From Bacteroidota bacterium (lineage in GTDB: Bacteria > Bacteroidota > Bacteroidia > Bacteroidales > VadinHA17): a DNA stretch of 64,000 nucleotides. The position numbers and the translations under genes were made by a program. Below are positions 55,207-63,003 of the stretch, piece by piece. A model generated the notes under the pieces. The model made no database searches. It was not told the origin of the DNA and worked only from the letters and a program-made list of their open reading frames with translations. The DNA lies in contig JADKBL010000012.1 in assembly GCA_016718875.1 (NCBI GenBank), forward strand, positions 1 through 64,000. Reading direction: 5' to 3'. The first letter of the stretch is position 1. Every line of letters starts with the position of its first letter.

Positions 55207-56403
55207 TCATTCAGAAACATATTTCTGGATAATATTGCCGGTGAGCTTCTCCTTCAGCATAAGTTTGGTTTTTCCGTCAGGCATCTTCTCCTTCTTGATA
55301 AGGTAGTGATCAAAATCAAAATCAATCAGTTCCACATCCGAAGTAATACCTTCCTTTCCTCTCCAGACTTCAAGTTCAACACTCTCCCATTTTTTAGTTT
55401 TTGCCGATCGGTAACAAGCATCCATTATGGCATTAACAATATATCCGTCATAGAATGTTTCCCGAGGCTCCCGGTTTTGCTCCAGCGAATCGAGCATATC
55501 GGTAAACATATGCGGATAGCCCAATGCATGAACCTCATCACCCACAGGGAATAGCCAGCCTGCATCGCTTTCAGCCTTTTCCGATACATATTTATCAGTG
55601 CTTCCGGTTGTAAAGACTTCAAAACCGGTTCTCAGCCAGTGATTAAGAGTTATTGTTCCCTCTGTCCCCGATACTTCATCCCTCAGATCCATTCCGCCTC
55701 TGAAATTCCAGCTCACCTCAACCTGTGATATAGCTCCCGATTCATATTTTATAAGGGCTATGGCATGATCTTCGGCCTCAATGGGCTTTACCTGGGTCTC
55801 CGCCCAGCACATAACCTCAACAGGCTTAATATCCTTTCCAATAAAGCTACGGCCAATCTCTATGCAGTGGCAGCCCATGTCAACAAGAGCTCCTCCTCCC
55901 GACTGTTTCTTGTCCCAGAACCAGGCACTGTGAGGCCCGGGATGAGCTTCCCTCGACCTCGTCCATAATATTCTGCCCAAAGAGCCATTATTCGCCATTC
56001 CAATTGCTTTCAGTGTTTTAGGAGTGTATACAAGATCTTCAAGATATCCGTGAAAAACACCCGCCTTTTCAACAGCATCAAGAATCTCCTTAGCTTCTGC
56101 AGCATTCATGGCAAGAGGTTTTGTACACAGAATATGTTTCTTTGCCTTACATGCCATCATGATTGCTTCTTTGTGAAGATAATTTGGAAGTGCAACAATT
56201 ACAACTTCTGTTTCGCTGTCCTCAATAGCTTCTTTCATGCTGGTGGTGTATCGGGGTATCTCATACTTCTGAGCAAAATCCCTGGCAGCTGATTCGGGTA
56301 TGGAGCAAACCGTCTGAATAACATCCTTCCGTCGTTGTGAATGAAGTGACATTGTGTAAAATGTACCTATAAGTCCTGTTCCCAATAGAGAGATCTTTTT
56401 CAT
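55207..56403 (-). CDS. Gfo/Idh/MocA family NAD(P)-dependent oxidoreductase
   Basis: 398 residues. The N-terminal Rossmann fold has LLGTGLIGTFYTMSLHS (GxGxxG) and the family motif CTKPLAMNAAEAKEIL (normally EKP, here TKP) near residue 95. The C-terminal sheet domain has GGGALVDMGCHCIEIGRSF, with the His of the active site. It acts on an unknown sugar or cyclitol. It follows the archaemetzincin gene by 10 bases. Confidence 0.88.
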   Translation of the reverse strand: MKKISLLGTGLIGTFYTMSLHSQRRKDVIQTVCSIPESAARDFAQKYEIPRYTTSMKEAIEDSETEVVIVALPNYLHKEAIMMACKAKKHILCTKPLAMNAAEAKEILDAVEKAGVFHGYLEDLVYTPKTLKAIGMANNGSLGRILWTRSREAHPGPHSAWFWDKKQSGGGALVDMGCHCIEIGRSFIGKDIKPVEVMCWAETQVKPIEAEDHAIALIKYESGAISQVEVSWNFRGGMDLRDEVSGTEGTITLNHWLRTGFEVFTTGSTDKYVSEKAESDAGWLFPVGDEVHALGYPHMFTDMLDSLEQNREPRETFYDGYIVNAIMDACYRSAKTKKWESVELEVWRGKEGITSDVELIDFDFDHYLIKKEKMPDGKTKLMLKEKLTGNIIQKYVSE

Positions 56404-56413
56404 AATATCAGAT

Positions 56414-56967
56414 TTAAAATTTCGATAATGATGGTATTACTTCATTTAATAATGTCCGGCATTGAGAGCATACACTTATTCCTTTCTGATCAATATCCTC
56501 AACATATGTGCTTGACCGCATCACACAGGTGGGAACATGACAGTGAACCAGACCAAAAGTATGTCCCAGCTCATGAATTACCTCTTTCTGGAATCGTTCC
56601 ACAACCTCCTTGCTGCCACCACTCATGCCGTAACGTTCATTGCTCAGACGATAGTAGGATGCAATTCCTGCTCTGCCTTTCAGATAAGCCTGTCCGAAAA
56701 TAAAGGTGAGAATGGGAATAAACAAATCTATACTGAATAGCCCAATAGTTTTGGTATTATCAGAAGCAAAAAGCGTATCAATCTCTTTAAGCAGTTTTGT
56801 ACCGTTATACTGTCTTCGTGTCGGATCGTAAACTCAGTAATATCAATATACCCTTCTTTCACAGTTACCGGGAGGCAAAACTCCTTTCCGGCTGCCTCAA
56901 CGACACCCTTAAGGAAAATCTCCTCGATATACCCTACAGGTACCAATGTGATATTCTGGAAATCCAT
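56414..56967 (-). pseudogene. amzA: Archaemetzincin (archaelysin family metalloprotease), frameshifted
   Basis: About 184 residues when repaired. The zinc site HELGHTFGLVHC (HExxHxxGxxHC) is followed by CVM and CSQC, the archaemetzincin pattern of extra Cys. The first frame (MDFQNITLVPVGYIE...) runs to ITEF, then slips. Adding one T to the TTT at minus 56832-56830 gives YDPTRRQYNGTKLLKEIDTLF and joins SIDLFIPILTFIFGQAYL. So a single base is missing. The gene starts 4 bases after the response regulator stop and probably belongs to that operon. Confidence 0.87.
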
Positions 56968-56971
56968 ATCC

Positions 56972-58312
56972 TCAATTGACAGGCTTTAATCCGAATTTTG
57001 AGATCTTGTTGTAAAGTGTAACCCTGTCAATATTCAATGCTTTAGCCGCCCGTGATATATTCCAGCTGTATTTATTGAGAATTTTTAAAATGTGGTCTTT
57101 TTCAAGGTCTTCCAGACTTTCAACTGAATTACTTACGACTGATTTCTCAAGCGGCAGATCCTTCAGTAAAATCTTTTTGCCACTTCCCACAACTATTGCC
57201 CTCTCTATCATATTCTCAAGTTCCCTGACGTTACCGGGGTAATTGAATTCCTCGAGGCGCTTCAATGCAGAGGGTTCAATTGTTGCAGGAGGCATGTTCA
57301 TTGATGTACAATACTTCTTAATAAAGTAATCCACAAGCAATGGGATATCTTCGATCCTTTCCCGGAGTGGCGGGACATAAATATTAACAACATTCAGCCT
57401 GTAATATAGATCTTCTCTGAACAATCCCTTCTCAACAAGTGATTTGAGATCCCTGTTTGTCGCACATATTACCCTGAAATCCGATGATATTTCCTTATTG
57501 CCTCCAACCCTGGTAAATTTCTTCGATTCAAGAACCCTGAGAAGGTCAATCTGCATTTTGGTAGAAATTGTTGCGATCTCATCCAGGAAAATGGTTCCGT
57601 TATCAGCCATTTCAAAGCGTCCTTTCCTGTTATACATTGCTCCTGTAAAGGCCCCTTTCTCGTGACCGAACAATTCACTCTCGAGAAGGCTTTCAGTCAG
57701 TGCACCGCAATGGACGCTAATAAGCGGGAAATATTTTCTTGTAGAATTTGCATGTATTGCCCTGGCCACAAGCTCCTTACCTGTCCCACTCTCACCGGTG
57801 ATCACCACAGATGAACTGGATTGTGCCACATTTTCAATTTCTTTAAGGACTTGTTTCATAGCTTCACTGGTACCGATCAGATCTTCTACACTCTCAAGTG
57901 TCACTACCCTGCTTCTGAGATTTTCGTTTTCCTCTGCAAGAGTGATCTGTTTCGAAGCATTTCGTATAAGATGCGAGAGGTCATCAGGGTCAAAAGGTTT
58001 GGTTACATAGTCAAATGCTCCATCTTTAAGTGCCTGAACTGCAGTATCCACTGTGGCAAAAGCAGTCATTACAATCACGATTGAATCGGATTTAAGTATT
58101 TTGATCCTTCTCAGCATCTCCAGGCCATCCATTCCGGGCATTTTGATATCAGCAAGGATAATGTCAAAGCTTTCCGATTCAAGCATTTTCAGAGCCGTCA
58201 TGGCACTTTCAGCACACTCAACATGGTAACCGTCCTCAATAAACCAGTTGTATAATGAGTCCCTCACAGAATCCTCATCATCAACAATGAGAATTGAAAT
58301 CTTTCTGGCCAT
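56972..58312 (-). CDS. NtrC-family sigma-54-dependent response regulator
   Basis: 446 residues. Receiver domain (1-120) with acidic pocket VDDEDS and phospho-acceptor Asp in IILADIKMPGMDG (about 55). AAA+ domain (about 140-380) with Walker A GESGTGKELVARAIH, the sigma-54 contact loop GHEKGAFTGAMYN, and FLDEIATIS. The Fis-type HTH is at the end (NISRAAKALNIDRVTLYNKI). It activates sigma-54 promoters on phosphorylation. The cognate kinase is the next gene upstream (11 bases). No clear sigma-54 promoter (TGGCAC-N5-TTGC) was found nearby. Confidence 0.95.
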   Translation of the reverse strand: MARKISILIVDDEDSVRDSLYNWFIEDGYHVECAESAMTALKMLESESFDIILADIKMPGMDGLEMLRRIKILKSDSIVIVMTAFATVDTAVQALKDGAFDYVTKPFDPDDLSHLIRNASKQITLAEENENLRSRVVTLESVEDLIGTSEAMKQVLKEIENVAQSSSSVVITGESGTGKELVARAIHANSTRKYFPLISVHCGALTESLLESELFGHEKGAFTGAMYNRKGRFEMADNGTIFLDEIATISTKMQIDLLRVLESKKFTRVGGNKEISSDFRVICATNRDLKSLVEKGLFREDLYYRLNVVNIYVPPLRERIEDIPLLVDYFIKKYCTSMNMPPATIEPSALKRLEEFNYPGNVRELENMIERAIVVGSGKKILLKDLPLEKSVVSNSVESLEDLEKDHILKILNKYSWNISRAAKALNIDRVTLYNKISKFGLKPVN

Positions 58313-58323
58313 AGTTTAATCTC

Positions 58324-59994
58324 CTAAATTCTAATTAGAGGTAGAGTTATAGATATTGTTGTTCCTTGTCCCAGCCCCGATTCAACTTCAATCTTCCCGT
58401 TATGTGTCTTGATAATCCCATGAACTATTGCAAGACCCAATCCGATTCCGCTGGTTTCACGCTTTGTGGAGAAAAAAGGTTCAAAAATATGCGGGATATC
58501 ATCCTCAGGTATCCCTATCCCGTTGTCGGTAATATCTATTTTAACATGATCCTCGTTTGGATTACTGGTGGAAATTGATATCTCTCCGTTTTCTTTTACA
58601 GCTTCCGAAGCATTTACCAGGATTGCTATACATGCCTGTTTAAGCTGATTAGGGCTGCAGAAAACAAGGTCCGATTTGGCCCTGAAATCATTGGTGAATC
58701 CTATGTTGGCTATTTTTATCGGATGAGTCATAAGCTCAAAAGTCTCCTGAAGGATCTTATGCAAATGCTTCGACTCAAAATCTTCCTGTTCTTTCCTTGA
58801 AAACTCAAGCAATCCCTTGACTATTTCACCGCATCTCTTTGTTTCACCCTCAATAAGCTTAAGATGCTTCAGAACTGTTTCTTTCTTGGAAGGAGTCAAA
58901 TCAGGACTGCTTAACTGTTTGTGTATAAGCTTTGTATACACAAGAATCCCTGAAAGAGGGTTATTTATCTCATGTGCAACAGAGGATGACAGCTTCCCCA
59001 AAGAAGCGATCCTCTCGATATGAATTAGCTCATTCTGGGCAGCTCCGAGCTCTTCCGATTTCTTCTGAACCTTATATTCAAGTTGCTGTGACCAGTTCTG
59101 TAATTCCATGGTTGCAGCCTGAAGGTTATCAAGCATTTCGTTAAATGCCACTGAGAGCATTCTCATATCATCGAGCTGATTTGCTTTTATTTCCAGGCGG
59201 GTATCCTTGTTGCCTCCTGCTACCGACTGACTGGCTTTAAGAATCTCATTCAGAGGATTCTTTATCTTTTCCCGTGTAAAGAAGATTAAGCTTATAATAA
59301 GGATCATTGTCGTAAGAGTCGCCAGAAGGAAGAACTTGGTAGATGATTTTTCAACTGTCTGGTCAAGATCCGACAGAGGCATCTTAATTATGAGTGAACC
59401 AAGGACTTCATCACTCTCATTATGATAATGACAGGAACTTGTATAGCATGATTTCTCATTGAGAATCGGCGACCTGATAAGAAGATGGCGGTGATTATTG
59501 TCATTCTCATTCATTGTGCATTCGCTCTTCACTTCAATAATCCTGTAAGATTTTTCCTTTCGGGGGAAGAGTATGCTCATATCTGAATGACACAATAAAC
59601 AGTTGGGATTACTGTGCAACACCGTATCTTCTGAAAATGAAGAGTATACTAGCCTGTCCTTATCATCATACATATTGACTTCATCAATTCCTGAAATTGT
59701 ATTGATTATGTCGAGAGTGCTTTGCAGTGCACTTTTATCATTATCGAGCATAGATTTATACAGGGAACCTTCAACAATTGACCCGATATTATTACCATTC
59801 TGTCTTATAACTGTATTGAGATTCTGTTCATAAACAGATCTGAATATTATCCCGAAAAGGAAAAAGAGAATAATGGAGGATAATGTAATGATTATGACAA
59901 CCCTGCTGTAAATGGATGACCTGAATCTGAGGTTGTTTTTAAAAAAAGCATTCAGACTGTTACCATTGTTCGATGAATTACCGGGCTGATTCAT
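58324..59994 (-). CDS. Sensor histidine kinase with periplasmic c-heme motifs
   Basis: 556 residues. Two membrane helices (about 31-52 and 221-240) enclose a periplasmic sensor domain. It contains CLLCH (132-136), a c-type heme motif, and a second site C183-x4-C188-H189, with further His at 169, 171 and 191. HAMP follows (about 241-295), then a coiled coil and HisKA with His341 in SSSVAHEINNPLSG, and an HATPase with DNGIGIPEDDIPHIFEPFFST and GIGLGLAIVHGI. Heme binding would let it sense redox state, NO or O2. Partner of the adjacent response regulator. Confidence 0.93.
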   Translation of the reverse strand: MNQPGNSSNNGNSLNAFFKNNLRFRSSIYSRVVIIITLSSIILFFLFGIIFRSVYEQNLNTVIRQNGNNIGSIVEGSLYKSMLDNDKSALQSTLDIINTISGIDEVNMYDDKDRLVYSSFSEDTVLHSNPNCLLCHSDMSILFPRKEKSYRIIEVKSECTMNENDNNHRHLLIRSPILNEKSCYTSSCHYHNESDEVLGSLIIKMPLSDLDQTVEKSSTKFFLLATLTTMILIISLIFFTREKIKNPLNEILKASQSVAGGNKDTRLEIKANQLDDMRMLSVAFNEMLDNLQAATMELQNWSQQLEYKVQKKSEELGAAQNELIHIERIASLGKLSSSVAHEINNPLSGILVYTKLIHKQLSSPDLTPSKKETVLKHLKLIEGETKRCGEIVKGLLEFSRKEQEDFESKHLHKILQETFELMTHPIKIANIGFTNDFRAKSDLVFCSPNQLKQACIAILVNASEAVKENGEISISTSNPNEDHVKIDITDNGIGIPEDDIPHIFEPFFSTKRETSGIGLGLAIVHGIIKTHNGKIEVESGLGQGTTISITLPLIRI

Positions 59995-60033
59995 AGCGTA
60001 ATTAACTCACATGTTTTATAACTGCGCATAAAT

Positions 60034-60071
60034 ACCGGAGCCGGAGCAGTAATAGCTGCCCCGTTTCCGGT
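60034..60071 (-). terminator. Hairpin after the GcvH-like gene
   Basis: ACCGGA (60034-60039) pairs with TCCGGT (60066-60071), and the interior GCAG (60046-60049) with CTGC (60056-60059). Imperfect, with only a weak T-rich flank. It lies between the redox module and the sensor kinase gene, so may end the first transcript. Confidence 0.45.
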
Positions 60072-60144
60072 CTGGCATTATTATATGCAATATACAATAA
60101 ATACTCTCTCCCTTAAATAAGGGGATATGAATTTTTGAACTGTA

Positions 60145-60855
60145 TCAGTTCAGAAATGAATTCTGGAAATCCTGCCATACCTCCTCAGGCATTTCTGCAA
60201 GTGGCCTGTCGATAATTTCTCCACCGTCCTGCAGAGCAACCATTGACATTTCAGGAGTATGCTTCTTCATTGAGCCAGCAAGGAAATCCTTGAACTTTTC
60301 TAACTCCATCTTTGTCCAGTCAACAGCCTCTCCGGCTATATACAGGGAGCTGGTTTCAGCTTTCCAGTTCGATGGTTTCACTTTGTAGACCCATCCTTTG
60401 CCGTATGGATCATCCATTACAGTAACTGGATTTGCTTCACAAAGAGGATTGGTACTCATCACTAATCCTGAAACAGGAGAATAAATACGAAGTACTTTGC
60501 CGGCATTGTCTGCCATCATTATCAGATCACCTTTTTTGATTAAATCACCTGCTTTGAAAATAGGATTCATCCTGACTTCACCTGTAACATGAAGAAGAAA
60601 GTCGTCAACCCCGATTTTTGCAGTGCCGTTTTTTTCCAGGAATGTCCATGTATGGTTCCTGTTAAAATATAGTCCTTCGGGTATTTTAAGTATAGCTGCC
60701 GTAAGGACTCCGAGAGTTTTACTGATCTGTTTTGACAGGGCTGATTTCCTGTTTATTGCCAGCCAGAATGGGATTATCAGCAAAAGGAATGCAATTATTA
60801 TGAGATATTCGATCCCTTTTGTTTCAAAAATGTTGGTGTAGGTAAAGCCGTCCAT
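60145..60855 (-). CDS. Membrane-anchored GcvH-like protein, lipoyl-Lys displaced
   Basis: 236 residues. A membrane helix (about 15-34) precedes a GcvH/biotinyl-lipoyl-like fold: NHTWTFLEKNGTAKIGVDDF (67-86), then KKGDLIMMADNAGKVLRIYSPVSG, and DDPYGKGWVYKVKPSNW. Canonical GcvH has the lipoylated Lys six residues before the Tyr of YxPVSG; here that place is Gly119 and Lys120 is one residue later. The C-terminal helical part (about 180-236) holds QDGGEI and EVWQDF, shared with the 63 kb paralog. No gcvT or gcvP is nearby. Next to NrfD/HybB, so likely part of a membrane redox complex; function unproven. Confidence 0.78.
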   Translation of the reverse strand: MDGFTYTNIFETKGIEYLIIIAFLLLIIPFWLAINRKSALSKQISKTLGVLTAAILKIPEGLYFNRNHTWTFLEKNGTAKIGVDDFLLHVTGEVRMNPIFKAGDLIKKGDLIMMADNAGKVLRIYSPVSGLVMSTNPLCEANPVTVMDDPYGKGWVYKVKPSNWKAETSSLYIAGEAVDWTKMELEKFKDFLAGSMKKHTPEMSMVALQDGGEIIDRPLAEMPEEVWQDFQNSFLN

Positions 60856-60897
60856 TTTGATTGTATTAAAAGTTTATAGTCAATTTCTTAAGTAGTA

Positions 60898-62139
60898 TCA
60901 GTGTTGTTCAGCAGCCCATGACGGTGATTCACGGAGTACAGGCATCCTGTTGATCACCCATCTGAAGATCCAAATCTCGGTGAAGATAACTGTCAGGGTG
61001 ACAACAAATTCCATCCATGAAGGAATGTACCTTACAGCCTCATCCCACTGAAAACCGATTACAGTTACATTCAGCCTGTTGACAATTATGCCAAGCATTG
61101 TTATTATTGCAGCAATCTTAGCTACCGGAACACTGTTCCTTGTATAGCTGTAGTAGAACAGCATCATTGGAAAAATAACAAATCCTATCAATTCTGTCAG
61201 ATACCAGTATCCATACGGACCATGTATCAATTCCCATTTCTTACCGTGTACAAATACTACTATCTGAAGAAAGAAATAGGCAAACATTGCCACGGCGCAT
61301 ATCTTTGCCAGGCTTATTATTATGCTGTTATGTCCTTTATGGTGTTCTTCACTTATCTGATCGGAAAACACTCTGTTTGTGATAGATCCTTCAAAGATAA
61401 CCATTGAAAGACCTGCAAATATGCTTGAAACAAAGAACAGGATAGGGATGAATTCGGTATACCACAGTGGATGTATCTTATCCTTAGCCATTAAGTACAG
61501 AGCGCCAAGTCCGGATTGGTGTAATGTTGACAAAGTGATACCAAAGATGACTGCAGCAACTGTCATTCCCGATAGTATCTTCCTGGCTTTCCTTGCGCCA
61601 AGCCATTCAGCTATTGCAGGTGAAAACTCTATCAGCTGGGCTATCATATAGAGCAGGAAATGCCATGCTACAAGGAAGAGTACTGAACTTACTCCAAAAC
61701 TGTTGCCGATTATCGGATTGATCACATTCCATGGTCTGCCAAGATCGAGAAGCAGGGCACCTGCATAGAACAGGTAGGCCAGGAATCCGTTGAGGACAGT
61801 TACCCTTACAATTGAATGATATTTCTTCATATTCAGAATATATACCATGAAAGTGAGTACATAGGCACCGCCTGCAAAAGCAACTCCTGTAACAACGTCA
61901 AAGCCTATCCACAAGCCCCATGGAACTTCCTGTGTTAAATTTGTAACTGAACCAAGTCCCTTCCAGAATCTAATCACAATGATCCCAAGTCCAAGCAACA
62001 TTATTGGCAATGAAATGATATTGAACGGCGTGAAGAATTTCCCTTTAGGCTTCAGTTCCCTCAGCAGAAATTTAAAAATGCTCCCTCCGTCATTATCTCT
62101 CGCAATGGTTATATCTGAATTATTCATTGGTCTCCTCAT
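60898..62139 (-). CDS. NrfD/HybB-like membrane quinone-interacting subunit
   Basis: 413 residues, about ten predicted membrane helices. PSRC/NrfD/HybB family proteins pass electrons between an iron-sulfur subunit and the quinone pool. Visible pieces include VPWGLWIGFDVVTGVAFAGGAYV and LHQSGLGALYLMAKDKIHPLWYT, the latter typical of HybB/NrfD. The start at 62139 overlaps the ferredoxin gene by 20 bases; a second Met at 62127 is possible. Its partner is the adjacent four-cluster ferredoxin. The catalytic subunit is not in the window. Confidence 0.9.
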   Translation of the reverse strand: MRRPMNNSDITIARDNDGGSIFKFLLRELKPKGKFFTPFNIISLPIMLLGLGIIVIRFWKGLGSVTNLTQEVPWGLWIGFDVVTGVAFAGGAYVLTFMVYILNMKKYHSIVRVTVLNGFLAYLFYAGALLLDLGRPWNVINPIIGNSFGVSSVLFLVAWHFLLYMIAQLIEFSPAIAEWLGARKARKILSGMTVAAVIFGITLSTLHQSGLGALYLMAKDKIHPLWYTEFIPILFFVSSIFAGLSMVIFEGSITNRVFSDQISEEHHKGHNSIIISLAKICAVAMFAYFFLQIVVFVHGKKWELIHGPYGYWYLTELIGFVIFPMMLFYYSYTRNSVPVAKIAAIITMLGIIVNRLNVTVIGFQWDEAVRYIPSWMEFVVTLTVIFTEIWIFRWVINRMPVLRESPSWAAEQH

Positions 62140-62983
62140 TTAAGTTATTATCCTTCGTTCCTTCCCTGATGCCAAGCAGTATAGCCGGCCATAACACGAA
62201 AATTGTCGGTACGCTGTACAAAAATCCCTTTGACAATTCCGGGTAGGATTTTGTCTGAATGCTGGTGTTGAATCCGGCCTTTTCGAATGGTATGCCTGAA
62301 AGATAAAGCCAACCGGTTCCTCCAGCTTCGTGTTCTCCGTAAATATGATCGACATATACTCCGGGATTCTCAACAATTCGTTTTCTTGCCTCTTTTATGA
62401 GATCTCTCCTCGGACCGTACATCATAGCTTCAGCAGGACAATTCTCTACGCATGCAGGTAGTTTTCCCTGCTGCGTACGATCATAGCACATCGTGCATTT
62501 TTCTATTTTAGGATTATAGCTGTGATACTCAAATTTAGGAACATCAAAAGGACATGAGACCATGCAATAACGACATCCCATGCATTTATTTCCCCGCCAT
62601 ATCACTGCACCTTCGTGAGTTTTGTACATTGCCTGTGTAAGACATGCTGCAGCACATGCAGGTTCATTGCAATGCATGCATTGTGATTTCACATAGACCT
62701 CTCCGTTGTCGGATGAGTAGGCGTTTACGACCGTTCTGTATTTATCAGTGGTCTTTCTTATTTTTCCCGCTTCAGGTGTTTCCGTTGGGGCTGTCAGCCC
62801 ATTGGCTTCAGCGCATGACACTTCACATGTCTGGCATCCAACGCAACGTGTTGAATCGTAAAGGACTCCGAAGAATTCCGTTTTATTTTCCGCCGGGCTG
62901 GCTGAGGCTGACTGTTTCCCTACTGCAAGGGTCACACCTGTAGCACCCAGCGTTTTAAAGAAATTTCTTCTGTCGAGAGACAT
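62120..62983 (-). CDS. Tat-exported four-[4Fe-4S] ferredoxin, HybA/NrfC-like
   Basis: 287 residues. Tat signal DRRNFFKTLG (residues 4-13) and hydrophobic stretch. Sixteen Cys in four clusters: 47/50/53/57, 102/105/110/114, 134/137/140/144 and 163/166/178/182 (CVGCQTCEVSC, CMHCNEPACAAAC, CMGCRYCMVSCP, CTMC...CVENCP). A C-terminal membrane helix (about 250-270, PTIFVLWPAILLG) anchors it, as in HybA. It should pass electrons to the NrfD/HybB-like subunit encoded next. TatC at 18784 can export it. Confidence 0.93.
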   Translation of the reverse strand: MSLDRRNFFKTLGATGVTLAVGKQSASASPAENKTEFFGVLYDSTRCVGCQTCEVSCAEANGLTAPTETPEAGKIRKTTDKYRTVVNAYSSDNGEVYVKSQCMHCNEPACAAACLTQAMYKTHEGAVIWRGNKCMGCRYCMVSCPFDVPKFEYHSYNPKIEKCTMCYDRTQQGKLPACVENCPAEAMMYGPRRDLIKEARKRIVENPGVYVDHIYGEHEAGGTGWLYLSGIPFEKAGFNTSIQTKSYPELSKGFLYSVPTIFVLWPAILLGIREGTKDNNLNEETNE

Positions 62984-63003
62984 ATAGCTATATTTTTGAA
63001 GAT

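Noticed and set aside
60073..60089. Possible sigma-54 promoter TGGCA...TGC
   Set aside because: The spacing between GG and GC is 11 bases instead of 10, and it points into the end of the opposing GcvH-like gene.
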